From NCBI GenBank assembly GCA_020161015.1, contig JAIUOT010000055.1, positions 160,721-224,720 of the forward strand: a stretch of 64,000 nt of DNA, read 5' to 3'. The notes below the pieces were generated by a model that saw only the letters and a list, made by a program, of their open reading frames with translations, did not search any database and had not been told where the DNA came from. Made by a program: the position numbers and the translations under genes. The stretch is from Actinomycetota bacterium. GTDB lineage: Bacteria > Actinomycetota > Actinomycetes > Propionibacteriales > Propionibacteriaceae. Below, piece by piece: positions 34,147 through 44,375 of this stretch; the first letter of the stretch is position 1, and every line of letters begins with the position of its first letter.

Positions 34147-36971
34147 CCGGTGTCCTCACCGAGGCCGAACTCACCTCGCTGCTGGCCGGTTGCGTGGCCG
34201 AGCCCGCTCAGGTGCGGACGCGAGAACTCGATCGCCGGGCACTGGCGCACGACGCGTCCCACTTCCTGCTGCTGCCGTCGGCCGTCGTCGCTCCCCGCGA
34301 CGCCGACGAGGTCGCCCGGTTGCTCCGGGCGACCGCAGCAGCGGGGATCGGCCTCACCTTCCGCTCCGGCGGTACCAGCCTGTCCGGCCAGGCCGGTACC
34401 GACGGAGTCCTGGCCGACGTCCACCGCAACTTCACCGGCGTCGAGGTGCTGGACGACGGCGCACGGGTGCGGGTGCAGCCCGGCGTCACGGTCAAGCAGC
34501 TGAACGCCCGGCTCGCCCGGTACGGACGGAAGTTCGGCCCCGACCCGGCCAGCGAGGCCGCCTGCACCATCGGCGGCGTCGTCGCCAACAACTCCTCCGG
34601 CATGGCCTGCGGGACGGTCGAGAACAGCTACCGGACGCTGGAATCGGTCGTGGTCGTGCTGCCGTCCGGCACCGTCGTCGACACCGGGGCGACGGACGCG
34701 GACGAGAAGCTGCGGACGCTCGAGCCGGCCCTGTACGAGGGCCTGCTCCGGCTGCGCGAGCGGGTGGTCTCCAACCCGGCGTCGGTGGCCAGGATCGCCC
34801 AGCAGTTCTCCATGAAGAACACGATGGGCTACGGCGTCAACGCGCTGGTCGACTACGACACCGTGCCCGAGATCCTCGCCCACCTGATCGTCGGCAGCGA
34901 GGGGACGCTGGCCTTCGTCGCCTCCGCCACCTTCCGCACGATCCCGCTGCGCACCCACACCTCGTCGGCGCTGCTGGTGTTCGACGACCTGTACGCGGCG
35001 AACCGCGCGCTCCCGGGCCTGGTGGCCACCGGAGCCGCCACCCTCGAGCTGATGGACGCCACCTCGCTGCGCGTGGGCCAGGCCTTCCCCGACACCCCGG
35101 CGATGATCAAGCAGCTCGACGTGTCGACCCAGGCCGCGCTCCTCCTGGAGTACCAGGCCACCACTGCGGAGGAGCTCGCGCACCTCGCGCACGGCGCGCG
35201 TCCCACGCTGGACGACCTGGGCCTCGGCCCGGTCGAGCTCACCCAGGACGAGGCCGTCCGCGGCAAGCTGTGGAAGCTGCGCAAGGGCCTGTACACCTCG
35301 GTGGCCGGCGCCCGGACCAGCGGGACGACCGCCCTGCTGGAGGACGTGGTGGTGCCGGTGGCGAAGCTGGCCGACACCTGCGCCGACCTCGCCGTGCTCT
35401 TCGAGCGGTACTCCTACCGCGACTCGGTGATCTTCGGGCATGCCAAGGACGGCAACATCCACTTCATGCTCACCGACCGGTTCGAGAACGACGAGCAGAT
35501 GGCCCGCTACATCGGCTTCACCGAGGACATGGTCGACCTCGTGCTGGCCAACGACGGCTCGCTGAAGGCCGAGCACGGCACCGGTCGCGTGATGTCGCCC
35601 TACGTCCGGCGCCAGTATGGCGACGAGCTGTACGAGGTCATGGTCGCGATCAAGGACCTGTTCGACCCGAAGCGCCTGCTGAACGCCGGCACGATCATCA
35701 CCGACGACCCGGAGCTCCACCTCAAGCACATCAAGCTGCCGCCGACCGTCGAGCCCGAGGTCGACCGCTGCGTGGAGTGCGGCTACTGCGAGCCGGTCTG
35801 CCCGTCCCGCGACCTCACCCTCACCCCGCGCCAGCGGATCGCGCTGCGCCGCGAGATCGCCAACGCCGAGGCGGCCGGCGACCACGCCCTCGTCCGGCTC
35901 CTCGAGGACGACTACGAGTACGCGGGCGTCCACACCTGCGCTGTCGACGGCATGTGCGGCACCGCCTGCCCGGTGCTGATCAACACCGGACTGCTGGTGA
36001 AGAAGCTGCGGCGGGAGAAAACCACGCCTGCGGCGACCAAGGCCGTGTGGACCACCCTCGCCCGGCACTGGAAGGGCACCACGGCGACGTTCTCGACCGT
36101 GATGGGCATCACCGACCGGCTCCCCGGGCCGCTGGAGGCCGCCCTGGTGGGCGTCAACCGGCTCGGACGGGCGGTGCTCGGCACCGACAACGTGCCGCTG
36201 TGGTCGGCCGAGCTGCCCGGCGGCGGCCCGTCCCGTGCCCGCCCGGCGCCGAAGGGGGCGCCCGACGCCGTCTACATCCCGGCGTGCGTGAACGTGATGT
36301 TCGGCCCGCTGGAGGGCCCCGGCGTCCAGGTGAGCTTCGAGGCCTTGTGCGCGAAGGCCGGCCTGACGCTGCTCGTCCCCACGGAGGTCGAGGCCTTGTG
36401 CTGCGGCACCCCGTGGTCGAGCAAGGGCATCCCGGACGGCTACGCGGCGATGCGCGAGCGCGTGCTGCCAGTGATCCGGGAGGCGACCGACAACGGCCGG
36501 CTGCCGGTGGTGTGCGATGCGTCCAGCTGCACCGAGGGCTTCCGGCACATGCTCGAGACCGACCCCGACCTGCACGTCGAGGTGATCGACGCCGTGGCGT
36601 TCGTGGCCGAGCACGTGCTGCCGGTCCTCGGCGAGTACCGCAAGCTCGACTCGCTGACGATCCACCCCACCTGCTCCTCCACCCAGATGGGTCTCAACCC
36701 CGACCTGGTGACGGTGTCGCGGGCGGTGGCCGAGACGGTCAACGTGCCGCTGGACTGGGGCTGTTGCGCCTTCGCCGGTGACCGCGGGATGCTGCACCCG
36801 GAGCTCACCGCTTCCGCCACCCGGCGGGAGGCGGCAGAGGCCGCGTCCCTGGGCGCCGAGGCCCACGCCAGCTGCAACCGCACCTGTGAGCTCGGCCTCA
36901 CCCGTGCCACGGGGACGCCGTACCGCCACGTGCTCGAGCTGCTCGCGGAGCAGGCGGGCCTGACCCCCTAG
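34143..36971 (+). CDS. FAD- and Fe-S-containing D-lactate dehydrogenase (GlcD-GlcF type fusion)
   Basis: 942 residues. Residues 1-470: PCMH FAD-binding domain (FRSGGTSLSGQAGTDG, NNSSGMACG, GSEGTLAF) and FAD oxidase C domain ending NAGTII. About 540-650: ferredoxin-type clusters CVECGYCEPVC and CAVDGMCGTAC. C-terminal CCG domains: CCGTPWSSKG and GCCAFAGDRG. This layout is that of Dld-type D-lactate dehydrogenases that pass electrons to quinone or other acceptors; glycolate could be a substrate. Directly behind the permease, it would send imported lactate to pyruvate. Confidence 0.9.
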   Translation: MTGVLTEAELTSLLAGCVAEPAQVRTRELDRRALAHDASHFLLLPSAVVAPRDADEVARLLRATAAAGIGLTFRSGGTSLSGQAGTDGVLADVHRNFTGVEVLDDGARVRVQPGVTVKQLNARLARYGRKFGPDPASEAACTIGGVVANNSSGMACGTVENSYRTLESVVVVLPSGTVVDTGATDADEKLRTLEPALYEGLLRLRERVVSNPASVARIAQQFSMKNTMGYGVNALVDYDTVPEILAHLIVGSEGTLAFVASATFRTIPLRTHTSSALLVFDDLYAANRALPGLVATGAATLELMDATSLRVGQAFPDTPAMIKQLDVSTQAALLLEYQATTAEELAHLAHGARPTLDDLGLGPVELTQDEAVRGKLWKLRKGLYTSVAGARTSGTTALLEDVVVPVAKLADTCADLAVLFERYSYRDSVIFGHAKDGNIHFMLTDRFENDEQMARYIGFTEDMVDLVLANDGSLKAEHGTGRVMSPYVRRQYGDELYEVMVAIKDLFDPKRLLNAGTIITDDPELHLKHIKLPPTVEPEVDRCVECGYCEPVCPSRDLTLTPRQRIALRREIANAEAAGDHALVRLLEDDYEYAGVHTCAVDGMCGTACPVLINTGLLVKKLRREKTTPAATKAVWTTLARHWKGTTATFSTVMGITDRLPGPLEAALVGVNRLGRAVLGTDNVPLWSAELPGGGPSRARPAPKGAPDAVYIPACVNVMFGPLEGPGVQVSFEALCAKAGLTLLVPTEVEALCCGTPWSSKGIPDGYAAMRERVLPVIREATDNGRLPVVCDASSCTEGFRHMLETDPDLHVEVIDAVAFVAEHVLPVLGEYRKLDSLTIHPTCSSTQMGLNPDLVTVSRAVAETVNVPLDWGCCAFAGDRGMLHPELTASATRREAAEAASLGAEAHASCNRTCELGLTRATGTPYRHVLELLAEQAGLTP

Positions 36972-37041
36972 ACCACCCCCACTGGAAATGGCGCTGACCA
37001 CGCCCGGGCCGGACCGGGCCAGCGATATGAGAGGAGCAGCG

Positions 37042-37677
37042 ATGGATCCCAAGACCACCGCCCTTGTCCTGATCGAGTTCCAGAACGACTTCACCAGCGA
37101 AGGGGGAACCCTCCACGGGGCCGTCGCCGAGGTGATGGAGTCGACGAAGACCGTCGAGCACGCCCAGGAAGCGGTGGGCGCTGCCCACGCCGCCGGGGCC
37201 ACCGTCATCCACAGCCCGATCTCGTTCCAGCCGGGCTACTACGAGATCACCCAGCACCCGTACGGCATCCTCAAGGGGGTCGTCGACTCGACGTCCTTCG
37301 TCAAGGGCACCTGGGGCTGCGAGATCGACGACCGGATGGCGCCCGCCGAGGGTGACATCGTGCTCGAGGGCAAGCGTGGCCTGGACGCCTTCGCCTCCAC
37401 CAACCTCGACTTCATCCTGCGCAGCAAGGGGATCCGGACGGTGGTCCTCGCCGGCTTCCTGACCAACTGCTGCGTGGAGTCGACGATGCGCTCGGCGTAC
37501 GAGAAGGGGTTCGAGGTGTACACCCTGACCGACGCCGTCGGCGCCACCTCGCAGGCAGAGCACGCCAACGCGATCACCTACGACTACCCGATGTTCTCCA
37601 AGCCGATCGCGACCGCGGACTTCGTGGCCGCGATGTCGGGGGACGCGGTGTCGGCCGACACGTCGCGTGGCTACTGA
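37042..37677 (+). CDS. Isochorismatase-like cysteine hydrolase
   Basis: 211 residues from ATG 37042 after GAGGAGC. Catalytic triad visible: Asp in LIEFQNDF, Lys in LEGKRGLDAF, Cys in FLTNCCVESTMRSAY. Members hydrolyse isochorismate, nicotinamide, N-carbamoyl or related amides. It follows the lactate genes by 70 bases and could be in the same operon, but the functional link is not evident. Confidence 0.88.
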   Translation: MDPKTTALVLIEFQNDFTSEGGTLHGAVAEVMESTKTVEHAQEAVGAAHAAGATVIHSPISFQPGYYEITQHPYGILKGVVDSTSFVKGTWGCEIDDRMAPAEGDIVLEGKRGLDAFASTNLDFILRSKGIRTVVLAGFLTNCCVESTMRSAYEKGFEVYTLTDAVGATSQAEHANAITYDYPMFSKPIATADFVAAMSGDAVSADTSRGY

Positions 37678-37756
37678 GGAGTGGACGCACCACCTGAGAG
37701 GATGTGCACGCCACCGGAGTCCGACCCCCATCGGATGACCTGGGCATGAACCGGCG

Positions 37757-37786
37757 GCGGCGGCCGAAACCCCTCCCGGCCGCCGC
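37757..37786. terminator. Hairpin between convergent genes
   Basis: Ten-bp GC stem (37757-37766 with 37777-37786) and a ten-base loop, in the gap between the hydrolase and the histidine kinase genes, which converge. Confidence 0.55.
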
Positions 37787-37825
37787 TGCCCCCACTCCTT
37801 CGCCGGGCGGTCGCGAGCGCGACGC

Positions 37826-39280
37826 TCAGCCCGGCACGCGGGGCAGGACGACCGTCCCCTCGCCGTCGGTGACCTCGGTCGCCTCCTCCGGCGGGACGCT
37901 CGACCCGGGCAGCCGGATCGTGAACTCCGCGCCGCCGGACTCCGACCGTCCGGCCTTCACCCAGCCGCCGTGCGCCTTGATCGTCTGCGCAACGATCGAC
38001 AGGCCGAGCCCCGAGCCGGGGGTGTTCCGGGCCTTGTCGGAGCGGTAGAACCGGTCGAACACGTGCGGCAGGTCGGCCTCGGCGATGCCGGGGCCCTCGT
38101 CGCTGATCCGCAGCCGGTCGCCGATCAGGCGCACGGTGACGGTCCCGCCGGGCGGGGAGAACTTCACCGCGTTGTCGAGCAGGTTGGTGATCGCCCGCTC
38201 GAGGCTGTCGGGCTCGCCGACGAGGTAGAGCGGCTCGACCTCGACGTCGAACGCGAGCCCGGGGCCGCGGCGCCGCGCCCTGGTGACAGAGGAGTTCACG
38301 ACGTCGCGCAGGTCGATCGGTTCGGGGTGCGCCTCCACCTTGTCCTCGCGGGACAGGTGCACCAGGTCGCCGATCAGCTGGGTGAACTCGCCGAGCTGGG
38401 CGGCGATGTCGCGCAGGATCTCGCCCCGGGCGCCCGGCGGCAGCATGCCCTGGCGCTCGTCGGCGATGAGGAGCTCGACGTTGGTGCGCAGCGAGGTCAG
38501 CGGGGTGCGCAGCTCGTGCCCGGCGTCCGCGATCAGGCGGCGCTGGCGTTCCCGGGAGGACGCCAGGGTGCCCATCATCGTGTTGAACGAGCGCGTCAGG
38601 TCGGTGAGCTCGTCCATGCCCCCCAGCTCGATCGGCTCGAGCTGGTCGGTCTCCGTGACCCGGATGACGGCGTCGGTGAGCCGCTGGATCGGCTGCAGGC
38701 CGGAGCGGGCGATCACCCAGCCGATGGCGCCGGCGACGAGCACGGCCAGCAGGCCGAACGTGAGCAGCGAGAACGCGAGGATCCGCAGGATCTGGTCGGT
38801 CGGACCCAGCGGGCGTCCGAGCATCAGCGCGTAGTGGTTCGTGCCGTCGGTCAGCGGGACGGCGACGATGCGGTACGGCGTCCCTGCCTGGTCGACGCCG
38901 GTGCGCGCCGTCGCACCCATCTGGGTGCGGGCGATCGCGCGCTCGGCCGCCGTCGGCTCCAGCACGGTGGAGGCGCCGGGCGGCGTGATGCGCGCGTTGT
39001 CGGAGCGGACCAGCATCATGGTCACGTTCGCGGTCGCGAGGGCGTCGCTGTTGAGCCCGCCCATCGACTCCACGTCGCCACGGATCCAGCTCGCGGTCAC
39101 CCCGGCGATGTCGAACAGCTCACCGTCGAGCTGGTTGTAGACCGCCACCGTGGTGATGATGTAGGCGGCGATACCGGTGATCGCCACCGCTCCGGCCACG
39201 GCCGCCGACACCAGCGCAGCGAGCCGGTCGTGCAGCGGCCGGTTGTTGACGGAGAGGACGGATCGCAGCCAGCGGATCAC
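37826..39280 (-). CDS. Sensor histidine kinase (MprB-like)
   Basis: 484 residues. TM1 at about 25-48, an extracytoplasmic sensor of about 115 residues, TM2 at about 165-190, then a HAMP domain, H-box [17 protein letters not shown]-box [13 protein letters not shown], and G-boxes DEGPGI and GSGLGLSIV. Its start overlaps the stop of the response regulator gene (39277-39280). The arrangement and sequence resemble MprAB, an actinobacterial envelope-stress system. Confidence 0.9.
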   Translation of the reverse strand: MIRWLRSVLSVNNRPLHDRLAALVSAAVAGAVAITGIAAYIITTVAVYNQLDGELFDIAGVTASWIRGDVESMGGLNSDALATANVTMMLVRSDNARITPPGASTVLEPTAAERAIARTQMGATARTGVDQAGTPYRIVAVPLTDGTNHYALMLGRPLGPTDQILRILAFSLLTFGLLAVLVAGAIGWVIARSGLQPIQRLTDAVIRVTETDQLEPIELGGMDELTDLTRSFNTMMGTLASSRERQRRLIADAGHELRTPLTSLRTNVELLIADERQGMLPPGARGEILRDIAAQLGEFTQLIGDLVHLSREDKVEAHPEPIDLRDVVNSSVTRARRRGPGLAFDVEVEPLYLVGEPDSLERAITNLLDNAVKFSPPGGTVTVRLIGDRLRISDEGPGIAEADLPHVFDRFYRSDKARNTPGSGLGLSIVAQTIKAHGGWVKAGRSESGGAEFTIRLPGSSVPPEEATEVTDGEGTVVLPRVPG

Positions 39281-39966
39281 GGCGGGGTCTCGCGCAGCAC
39301 GTAGCCGATGCCGCGCACGGTGTGGATCAGCCGGGCCTCGCCCTCACCCTCGGTCTTGCGGCGCAGGTAGCCGATGTAGACCTCGAGGGAGTTGGCGGTC
39401 GTCGGGAAGTCGAAGCCCCAGACCTCGTTGAGCAGCCAGCTGCGCTCCAGCACGCGCCGGGGGTTCTCCAGGAAGGTCTGGAGCAGGGCGAACTCGGTGC
39501 GGGTCAGGCTGATCCGCCGTCCACCGCGGGTCACCTCGCGCGTCTGGAGGTCGAGGCTGAGGTCGGCGAAGGTGAGCACCTCTGCGCCGGCCTCGTCCGT
39601 GGTCGGACGGGCACGACGGGTGAGCGCCCGCAGCCGGGCCTGGAGCTCCTCGAACGAGAACGGCTTGGCCATGTAGTCGTCGGCGCCGGCGTCCAGGCCG
39701 TCGACCCGGTCGCCGACAGCGTCCCTGGCGGTCAGCACCAGGATGGGCACGTCGTTGCCGGAGGCGCGGAGCGAGCGGGTGGTCTCCAGGCCGTCGAGCC
39801 GGGGCATCATCACGTCCATGATCACCGCGTCCGGGCGCATCGCCGACAGGCGCGCGAGCGCCTCGATCCCGTCGCTGGCCGTCGTCACCTCCCAGCCGGA
39901 GTAGTGGAGCGACCGGGCCAGCGAGTCGCGGACCGCCTGGTCGTCATCGACAACGAGGATGTGCAT
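39277..39966 (-). CDS. Response regulator (MprA-like, OmpR family)
   Basis: 229 residues from ATG 39966 ([15 protein letters not shown]); the upstream frame extension is not supported. Receiver domain with phospho-Asp in [12 protein letters not shown] and the Lys in [11 protein letters not shown], then an OmpR winged helix with [16 protein letters not shown] and [14 protein letters not shown]. First gene of the pair with the kinase. Confidence 0.93.
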   Translation of the reverse strand: MHILVVDDDQAVRDSLARSLHYSGWEVTTASDGIEALARLSAMRPDAVIMDVMMPRLDGLETTRSLRASGNDVPILVLTARDAVGDRVDGLDAGADDYMAKPFSFEELQARLRALTRRARPTTDEAGAEVLTFADLSLDLQTREVTRGGRRISLTRTEFALLQTFLENPRRVLERSWLLNEVWGFDFPTTANSLEVYIGYLRRKTEGEGEARLIHTVRGIGYVLRETPP

Positions 39967-40040
39967 GGCACCAGACTGCCATGGACGTGCCGGGCTTGGC
40001 TCCGTGCGGCCCGTGTCCGGACCGCGCGCCGCGCCCCCGC

Positions 40041-40514
40041 TCACCCGCGGACGAGCTCCGCCGCGCGCTTGATCACCTCGGGCATCGCCGCCTCGATCTG
40101 CGTCAGGGCGGTGACGAAGTCCTCGTCGTCGCCGTACCAGGGGTCCTCGATGCCGGAGCCGGGGATCGCGTCGCGGTCGAAGTCGGTCATCAGGTACAGG
40201 TTGTGGGCGCCCGGGACGAGCTGGCGCAGCCGGCTGAGGTGCAGCTCCTCCATGCCGATCAGCATGGCCGCGGAGCGGGCCTCGTCCGCGGTGATGCGGT
40301 GGGCGGTGAACGGCCCGGGGGCGTACCCGGCCGCCCGGAGCGTGGCGACCGCGCGCGGGTCCATCGGGTTGCCGGCCTCCTCGGCCGAGACGCCGGCGCT
40401 GCCGAAGGTGATCCCGGTCAGGCCCTCCCGGGCGGCGTGCGCCTCGGCAACGACCTGGGCCATCGGGGAACGGCAGATGTTCCCCCAGCAGACGAACATG
40501 ATGTCGGCGCTCAC
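40041..40514 (-). CDS. Low molecular weight protein-tyrosine phosphatase
   Basis: 157 residues from GTG 40514. P-loop at the start: Cys9 and Arg15 in [10 protein letters not shown]; the general-acid Asp in IEDPWYG. Standard family length. The GTG overlaps the stop of the membrane protein gene upstream (40511-40514). It removes phosphate from tyrosine, often on capsule or regulatory kinases. Confidence 0.92.
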   Translation of the reverse strand: MSADIMFVCWGNICRSPMAQVVAEAHAAREGLTGITFGSAGVSAEEAGNPMDPRAVATLRAAGYAPGPFTAHRITADEARSAAMLIGMEELHLSRLRQLVPGAHNLYLMTDFDRDAIPGSGIEDPWYGDDEDFVTALTQIEAAMPEVIKRAAELVRG

Positions 40515-40888
40515 CGGTGCTGCTCGCTCCGCTTGAAGAAGGCGTTGAGGACGAAGCTGACGACGGAGACGATCACGGCACCCCAGATCGCCGACCCCCA
40601 GTCGGTGACGCTCCACCCCAGCCCGAACTGGCCGGCCGCCCAGGAGACCAGCTCCAGCAGCAGCGCGTTGATGACCAGCAGGAACAGGCCGAGGGACAGG
40701 AAGATCAGCGGCGCGGTCACGAACTTGAACAGCGGCTTGATGACGCTGTTCACGATGCCGAAGATCGCCGCCACGATGAGCATCGTGGTAGCGCGGCTCC
40801 AGTTGTCGCCGTCGGCCAGCGTGATCCCCGGCAGCAGCCAGGTCGCCACGGCGAGGGCCGCGGCGCTGGCGAGGAATCGGACGAGCAT
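40511..40888 (-). CDS. Phage holin family (PF04020-like) four-helix membrane protein
   Basis: 125 residues with four hydrophobic segments: [58 protein letters not shown], and a C-terminal one. The [11 protein letters not shown] block is the hallmark of the actinobacterial family named after holins, although it is a chromosomal housekeeping protein, not a phage gene. Translationally coupled to the phosphatase. Confidence 0.88.
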   Translation of the reverse strand: MLVRFLASAAALAVATWLLPGITLADGDNWSRATTMLIVAAIFGIVNSVIKPLFKFVTAPLIFLSLGLFLLVINALLLELVSWAAGQFGLGWSVTDWGSAIWGAVIVSVVSFVLNAFFKRSEQHR

Positions 40889-41207
40889 GGCCCCAATGGT
40901 ACGGCCGCCGCCCCCACACCGACCGTGGGCCCGAATCGGACGCCGCGTCCGCCCGCTCCATCCCTGCCCCCGCCCCCGCGTTTGCTGCCGAGTGCAACTC
41001 CTGCTACCGGAATTCCGGCAGCAGGAGTTGCTATCGGTAGCGGGAGCAACGGGTGGGACGGGTGGGACCGGGCCCCGCGAGGAGGTGGGGGGACGGGACG
41101 GCGCGGCCGGGGGACTGGAGAGGCGTCCTGCCCACGTTCCCGATCCGGCGGACCGCTGGCCGTCCATTGCTGGCAGAGTTCTCCCATCGATTCGGGACGG
41201 AGGCGCG
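40889..41207. other. Divergent intergenic region with long inverted repeat
   Basis: 319 bases between the holin-like gene and argF. It holds the 58-base inverted repeat at 40984-41041 and must carry both promoters. Besides the ribosome site GGAGGCGC before argF, I see no gene. Confidence 0.6.
40984..41041. repeat. 27-bp inverted repeat centred on an EcoRI-like GAATTC
   Basis: Arms 40984-41010 and 41015-41041 pair over 23 of 27 positions, with AATT in the middle. The word GCAGGAGTTGC on one side and GCAACTCCTGC on the other is the longest exact block. Too long for a typical operator; more like a palindromic intergenic element. Confidence 0.9.
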
Positions 41208-42203
41208 GTGACGGGTTCGCTGACGGGGAGGCACTTCCTCAAGGAGCAGGACTTCACCCCCGGTGAGTGGCGGGCGCTGCTCGACCTCACCGGCGAGCTC
41301 AAGGCCGCCCGCGCGGCCGGCACGGAGGTCCAGCGGCTGAGCGGCGCGAACATCGCCCTGATCTTCGAGAAGACGTCCACCCGCACCCGGTCGGCCTTCG
41401 AGGTGGCCGCCCACCAGCAGGGCGCGCACGTCACGCAGATGGACGGCAACTCGTCCCAGCTCGGCCACAAGGAGTCGCCGGCCGACACAGCCCGCGTGCT
41501 GTCGCGGCTGTTCGACGGCATCGAGTACCGCGGCGCGTGGCAGTCGACGGTGGAGACGATCGCCCGGTACTCCTCCGTCCCGGTCTGGAACGGGCTCACC
41601 GACGAGTGGCACCCCACCCAGAGCCTGTGCGACATGTTCACCATGCGCGAGGCCTCCGGCCTCGACGACCACGACATCACCTTCGCCTACGTCGGCGACG
41701 CCCGCTTCAACGTGGGCTGCTCGCTGCTGATGGGCGGCGCGCTGCTCGGCATGGACGTCCGCCTGGTCGCGCCGGAGAAGCTGCTGCCCCCGGCCTCGGT
41801 GGTGGCCACGGCCCGGCGGATCGCCGAGACCACCGGCGCGCGGATCACGCTCACCGACGACCTCGCCGCGGTGGAGGGCTGCCAGTTCATCCACACCGAC
41901 ATCTGGGTGTCGATGGGCGAACCGGAGAGCGTGTGGACCGAGCGGATCCTGCTGTTGCGCGACTACCAGGTGAACACCGCCCTGCTGGAGCGCACCGGCG
42001 TCAGCGACGTGAAGTTCATGCACTGCCTGCCGGCCTACCACAACCGGGAGACCACGGTCGGTGAGGCGATCTACTCCCGCTTCGGGCTGGAGGAGCTGGA
42101 GGTGACCGACGAGGTGTTCGAGTCGCCGGCCTCCATCGTGTTCGACCAGGCGGAGAACAGGATGCACTCGATCAAGGCGGTCATGGTGGCCACGCTGGCC
42201 TGA
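41208..42203 (+). CDS. argF: Ornithine carbamoyltransferase
   Basis: 331 residues from GTG 41208 with GGAGG seven bases upstream. Motifs: [16 protein letters not shown] (carbamoyl phosphate), [12 protein letters not shown], and [10 protein letters not shown] (ornithine site). It makes citrulline. No other arginine or deiminase genes are near, so whether it is the biosynthetic or catabolic form is not settled; the sequence TLTG-like start HFLKEQDF is shared with ArcB-like enzymes. Confidence 0.94.
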   Translation: MTGSLTGRHFLKEQDFTPGEWRALLDLTGELKAARAAGTEVQRLSGANIALIFEKTSTRTRSAFEVAAHQQGAHVTQMDGNSSQLGHKESPADTARVLSRLFDGIEYRGAWQSTVETIARYSSVPVWNGLTDEWHPTQSLCDMFTMREASGLDDHDITFAYVGDARFNVGCSLLMGGALLGMDVRLVAPEKLLPPASVVATARRIAETTGARITLTDDLAAVEGCQFIHTDIWVSMGEPESVWTERILLLRDYQVNTALLERTGVSDVKFMHCLPAYHNRETTVGEAIYSRFGLEELEVTDEVFESPASIVFDQAENRMHSIKAVMVATLA

Positions 42204-42229
42204 CCGCCGGTCCGGGCCCCGCGGACGCG

Positions 42230-43138
42230 TCAGGCCCGGGGGACGCCGTGCGCGGCCAGGGCGGCCAGGGCACCGTCCGGACGGTCGAGGAACGGCTGGC
42301 GCACCACCTGGCGCCCGCAGGTGATCACCAGCGCGCCGAACCGCGGCGGGTTGTCGGCCTCGGGCTCCTCGAGCGACCACGAGGTCATCCCGGCGAACGC
42401 GATCGTCTCGATGTTGGACGCGTAGTGCCCCCGCCGCAGCAGGGGGAGGGTGGCGAGGTCGCGGTTCACGATCACCAGGTCGCTGCCGGAGGCGAGCAGC
42501 ATCATCCCCGCCGAGCGGCGGCGCCACCCGCGCAGGCTGCGGCACAGACGGCCCCCGTCCTCGACGTGCACCGGGCGGACCGGCTCGTCGGAGGCGGCGT
42601 CCAGTTCGGCGGCGACGGCGCGGAAGAAGTGGTCGCCCGGGCGGACGGCGGCCGCGGGCGCCTCGTGCCGGCGCTCGCCCTGCAGCAGGCGGCGGACGAA
42701 CCGGTCGGCCTGGGCGATGACCGGCAGCGAGACGCTGTTGAACTCGATGTCCATCGAGCCGCCGTCGGCCAGCAGCAGTGACCAGCGGCCCAGCAGCAGG
42801 TTGCGGTACAGGTTGGTCGCGACGACGTCGCCGGTGAGGATGTCGCGCCGGACGACCTCGCGCTCGCCCGCGTCCAGGACGGTGACGCGCTCGTCCCCGA
42901 TCGCGATCACCGACCGGTAGAGGTCCATGCCGGGACGCACCTGGGCACGGTCGTAGTCGCGGGGAACCTTCAGCAGGAACGGGACGCCGCCCAGCTCGTC
43001 CCACCAGGGACGGAACCGCCGCGGCATGTCGACCGGCTCGGTGACGCGGTCGATCCACGGCCCGAAGCGGTCGTACTCCCGGAGGTCCTCCGGGTCGGCC
43101 GCCGCCCGCCAGTCCGCCACACCGCCGCCGGTCCTCAT
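42230..43138 (-). CDS. Conserved hypothetical protein, unknown function
   Basis: 302 residues from ATG 43138, which has GGAAGGG upstream; the ATG at 43162 lacks a site. No membrane segment and no recognised domain. Features: an acidic N-terminal half with RFGPWIDRVTEPVDMP and RFRPWWDELGGVPFLLKVPRDYDRA, and a C-terminal half rich in beta-like stretches (DLVIVNRDLATLPLLRRGHY, IETIAFAGMTSW). The pattern of DLYRSVIAIGDERVTVL suggests a structural or binding domain. Divergent from the oxidoreductase at 43269. Confidence 0.7.
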   Translation of the reverse strand: MRTGGGVADWRAAADPEDLREYDRFGPWIDRVTEPVDMPRRFRPWWDELGGVPFLLKVPRDYDRAQVRPGMDLYRSVIAIGDERVTVLDAGEREVVRRDILTGDVVATNLYRNLLLGRWSLLLADGGSMDIEFNSVSLPVIAQADRFVRRLLQGERRHEAPAAAVRPGDHFFRAVAAELDAASDEPVRPVHVEDGGRLCRSLRGWRRRSAGMMLLASGSDLVIVNRDLATLPLLRRGHYASNIETIAFAGMTSWSLEEPEADNPPRFGALVITCGRQVVRQPFLDRPDGALAALAAHGVPRA

Positions 43139-43268
43139 CCGCGCCCTTCCGTCGGGGGCCATGATTCCACGCCCGGGGAGTTCCCGCGGGCGCGTCCGGA
43201 CGTCGTTGGGGGCGGGAAAGCCGCGCGGCCCCTCCCGGTCCGGGGCGTGCGCGAAGTAGGTTGTCGGC

Positions 43269-44315
43269 ATGGCCTTTCCGCACGTCCTGCCGTCGTCCCG
43301 TGTGCCCGACCCCGCCGCGGCCCCGCCGCTGAACTGGGGGATCATCGCCCCGGGCGGCATCGCCCGCCAGTTCGCGTCCGCCGTCCGCCTGTCCACGCGC
43401 CAGCGCATCGTCGCGGTCGGCTCCCGGAGCATCGACAACGCGCGCGCGTTCGCCGCGGACTTCGGTGTCACGTCCGCGTACGGGTCCTACGAGCAGCTGG
43501 TGGCCGACCCCACGGTCGAGGCGGTGTACGTCGCGTCCCCCCACAGCGAGCACGCCGCGCAGGCCCTGCTGGCGATCGAGGCGGGCAAGCACGTCCTGGT
43601 GGAGAAGGCGTTCACCCGCAACGCCCGCGAGGCGCGCAAGGTGGTGGACGCGGCCCGCCGCCGCGGCGTGGCGCTGATGGAGGCGATGTGGACGCGGTTC
43701 CTGCCGCACACCGACGTCGTCCGCCAGTTGCTGGCCGACGGCACCATCGGCGAGCTGGAGGTGTTCGCCGCAGACCACGGGCAGCAGATCCCGCCGGAGC
43801 GGGCCTGGCGCCTGCACGACCCGAAGCTCGCCGGCGGCGCGCTGCTCGACCTCGGCGTCTACCCGGTCTCGTTCGCCTCGTTCGTGCTCGGCCGCCCGGA
43901 CGCCGTCCTGGCCAGCGGATCGCTCACCGAGACCGGCGTCGACCGGCAGGTGTCTGCGCTGCTCACCCGCTTCGCAGACCACCCCCACGCCCAGGCGCTC
44001 GTCAGCTGCACCCTGGCCGCCAAGACGCCGACCACGGCGACGATCAGCGGCAGCCTGGCCCGCATCGAGCTGGACGGCGACTTCTACGCGCCCAACCGCG
44101 TGCGGCTGGTGAGCCCGTCCGGGGAGTCCATCACCAGCGAGGCGCCCCCGGTGCTCGGCCACCAGGGCCTGGCCTACGAGGCGGCCCACTTCGCCCAGCT
44201 CGTGGCAGACGGCTTCACCGAGTCGCCGCAGCTGCCGCTCGACGAGACGATCGCGATCATGGAGGTGCTCGACGAGATCCGCTCGCAGGTGCGCGTGCGG
44301 TACCCCGGGGAGTAG
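43269..44315 (+). CDS. Gfo/Idh/MocA family oxidoreductase
   Basis: 348 residues. Rossmann start LNWGIIAPGGIARQFASAVR, then VYVASPHSEHAAQALLAIEAGKHVLVEKAF, which contains the family E-K-P-like site with E-K-A here. The C-terminal alpha/beta domain has GALLDLGVYPVSFASFVLG. Most like sugar or trans-dihydrodiol type NAD(P) oxidoreductases. Substrate unknown. Confidence 0.9.
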   Translation: MAFPHVLPSSRVPDPAAAPPLNWGIIAPGGIARQFASAVRLSTRQRIVAVGSRSIDNARAFAADFGVTSAYGSYEQLVADPTVEAVYVASPHSEHAAQALLAIEAGKHVLVEKAFTRNAREARKVVDAARRRGVALMEAMWTRFLPHTDVVRQLLADGTIGELEVFAADHGQQIPPERAWRLHDPKLAGGALLDLGVYPVSFASFVLGRPDAVLASGSLTETGVDRQVSALLTRFADHPHAQALVSCTLAAKTPTTATISGSLARIELDGDFYAPNRVRLVSPSGESITSEAPPVLGHQGLAYEAAHFAQLVADGFTESPQLPLDETIAIMEVLDEIRSQVRVRYPGE

Positions 44316-44375
44316 CTGCAACGAACACGGCCGTCCACGCGTGAAGAGTGCGTGACGGTCTGGCAGGGGGTTCTG

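Noticed and set aside
40511..40888. Prophage remnant because of a holin-like protein
   Set aside because: This family is a chromosomal membrane protein in actinobacteria, and no other phage gene is nearby.
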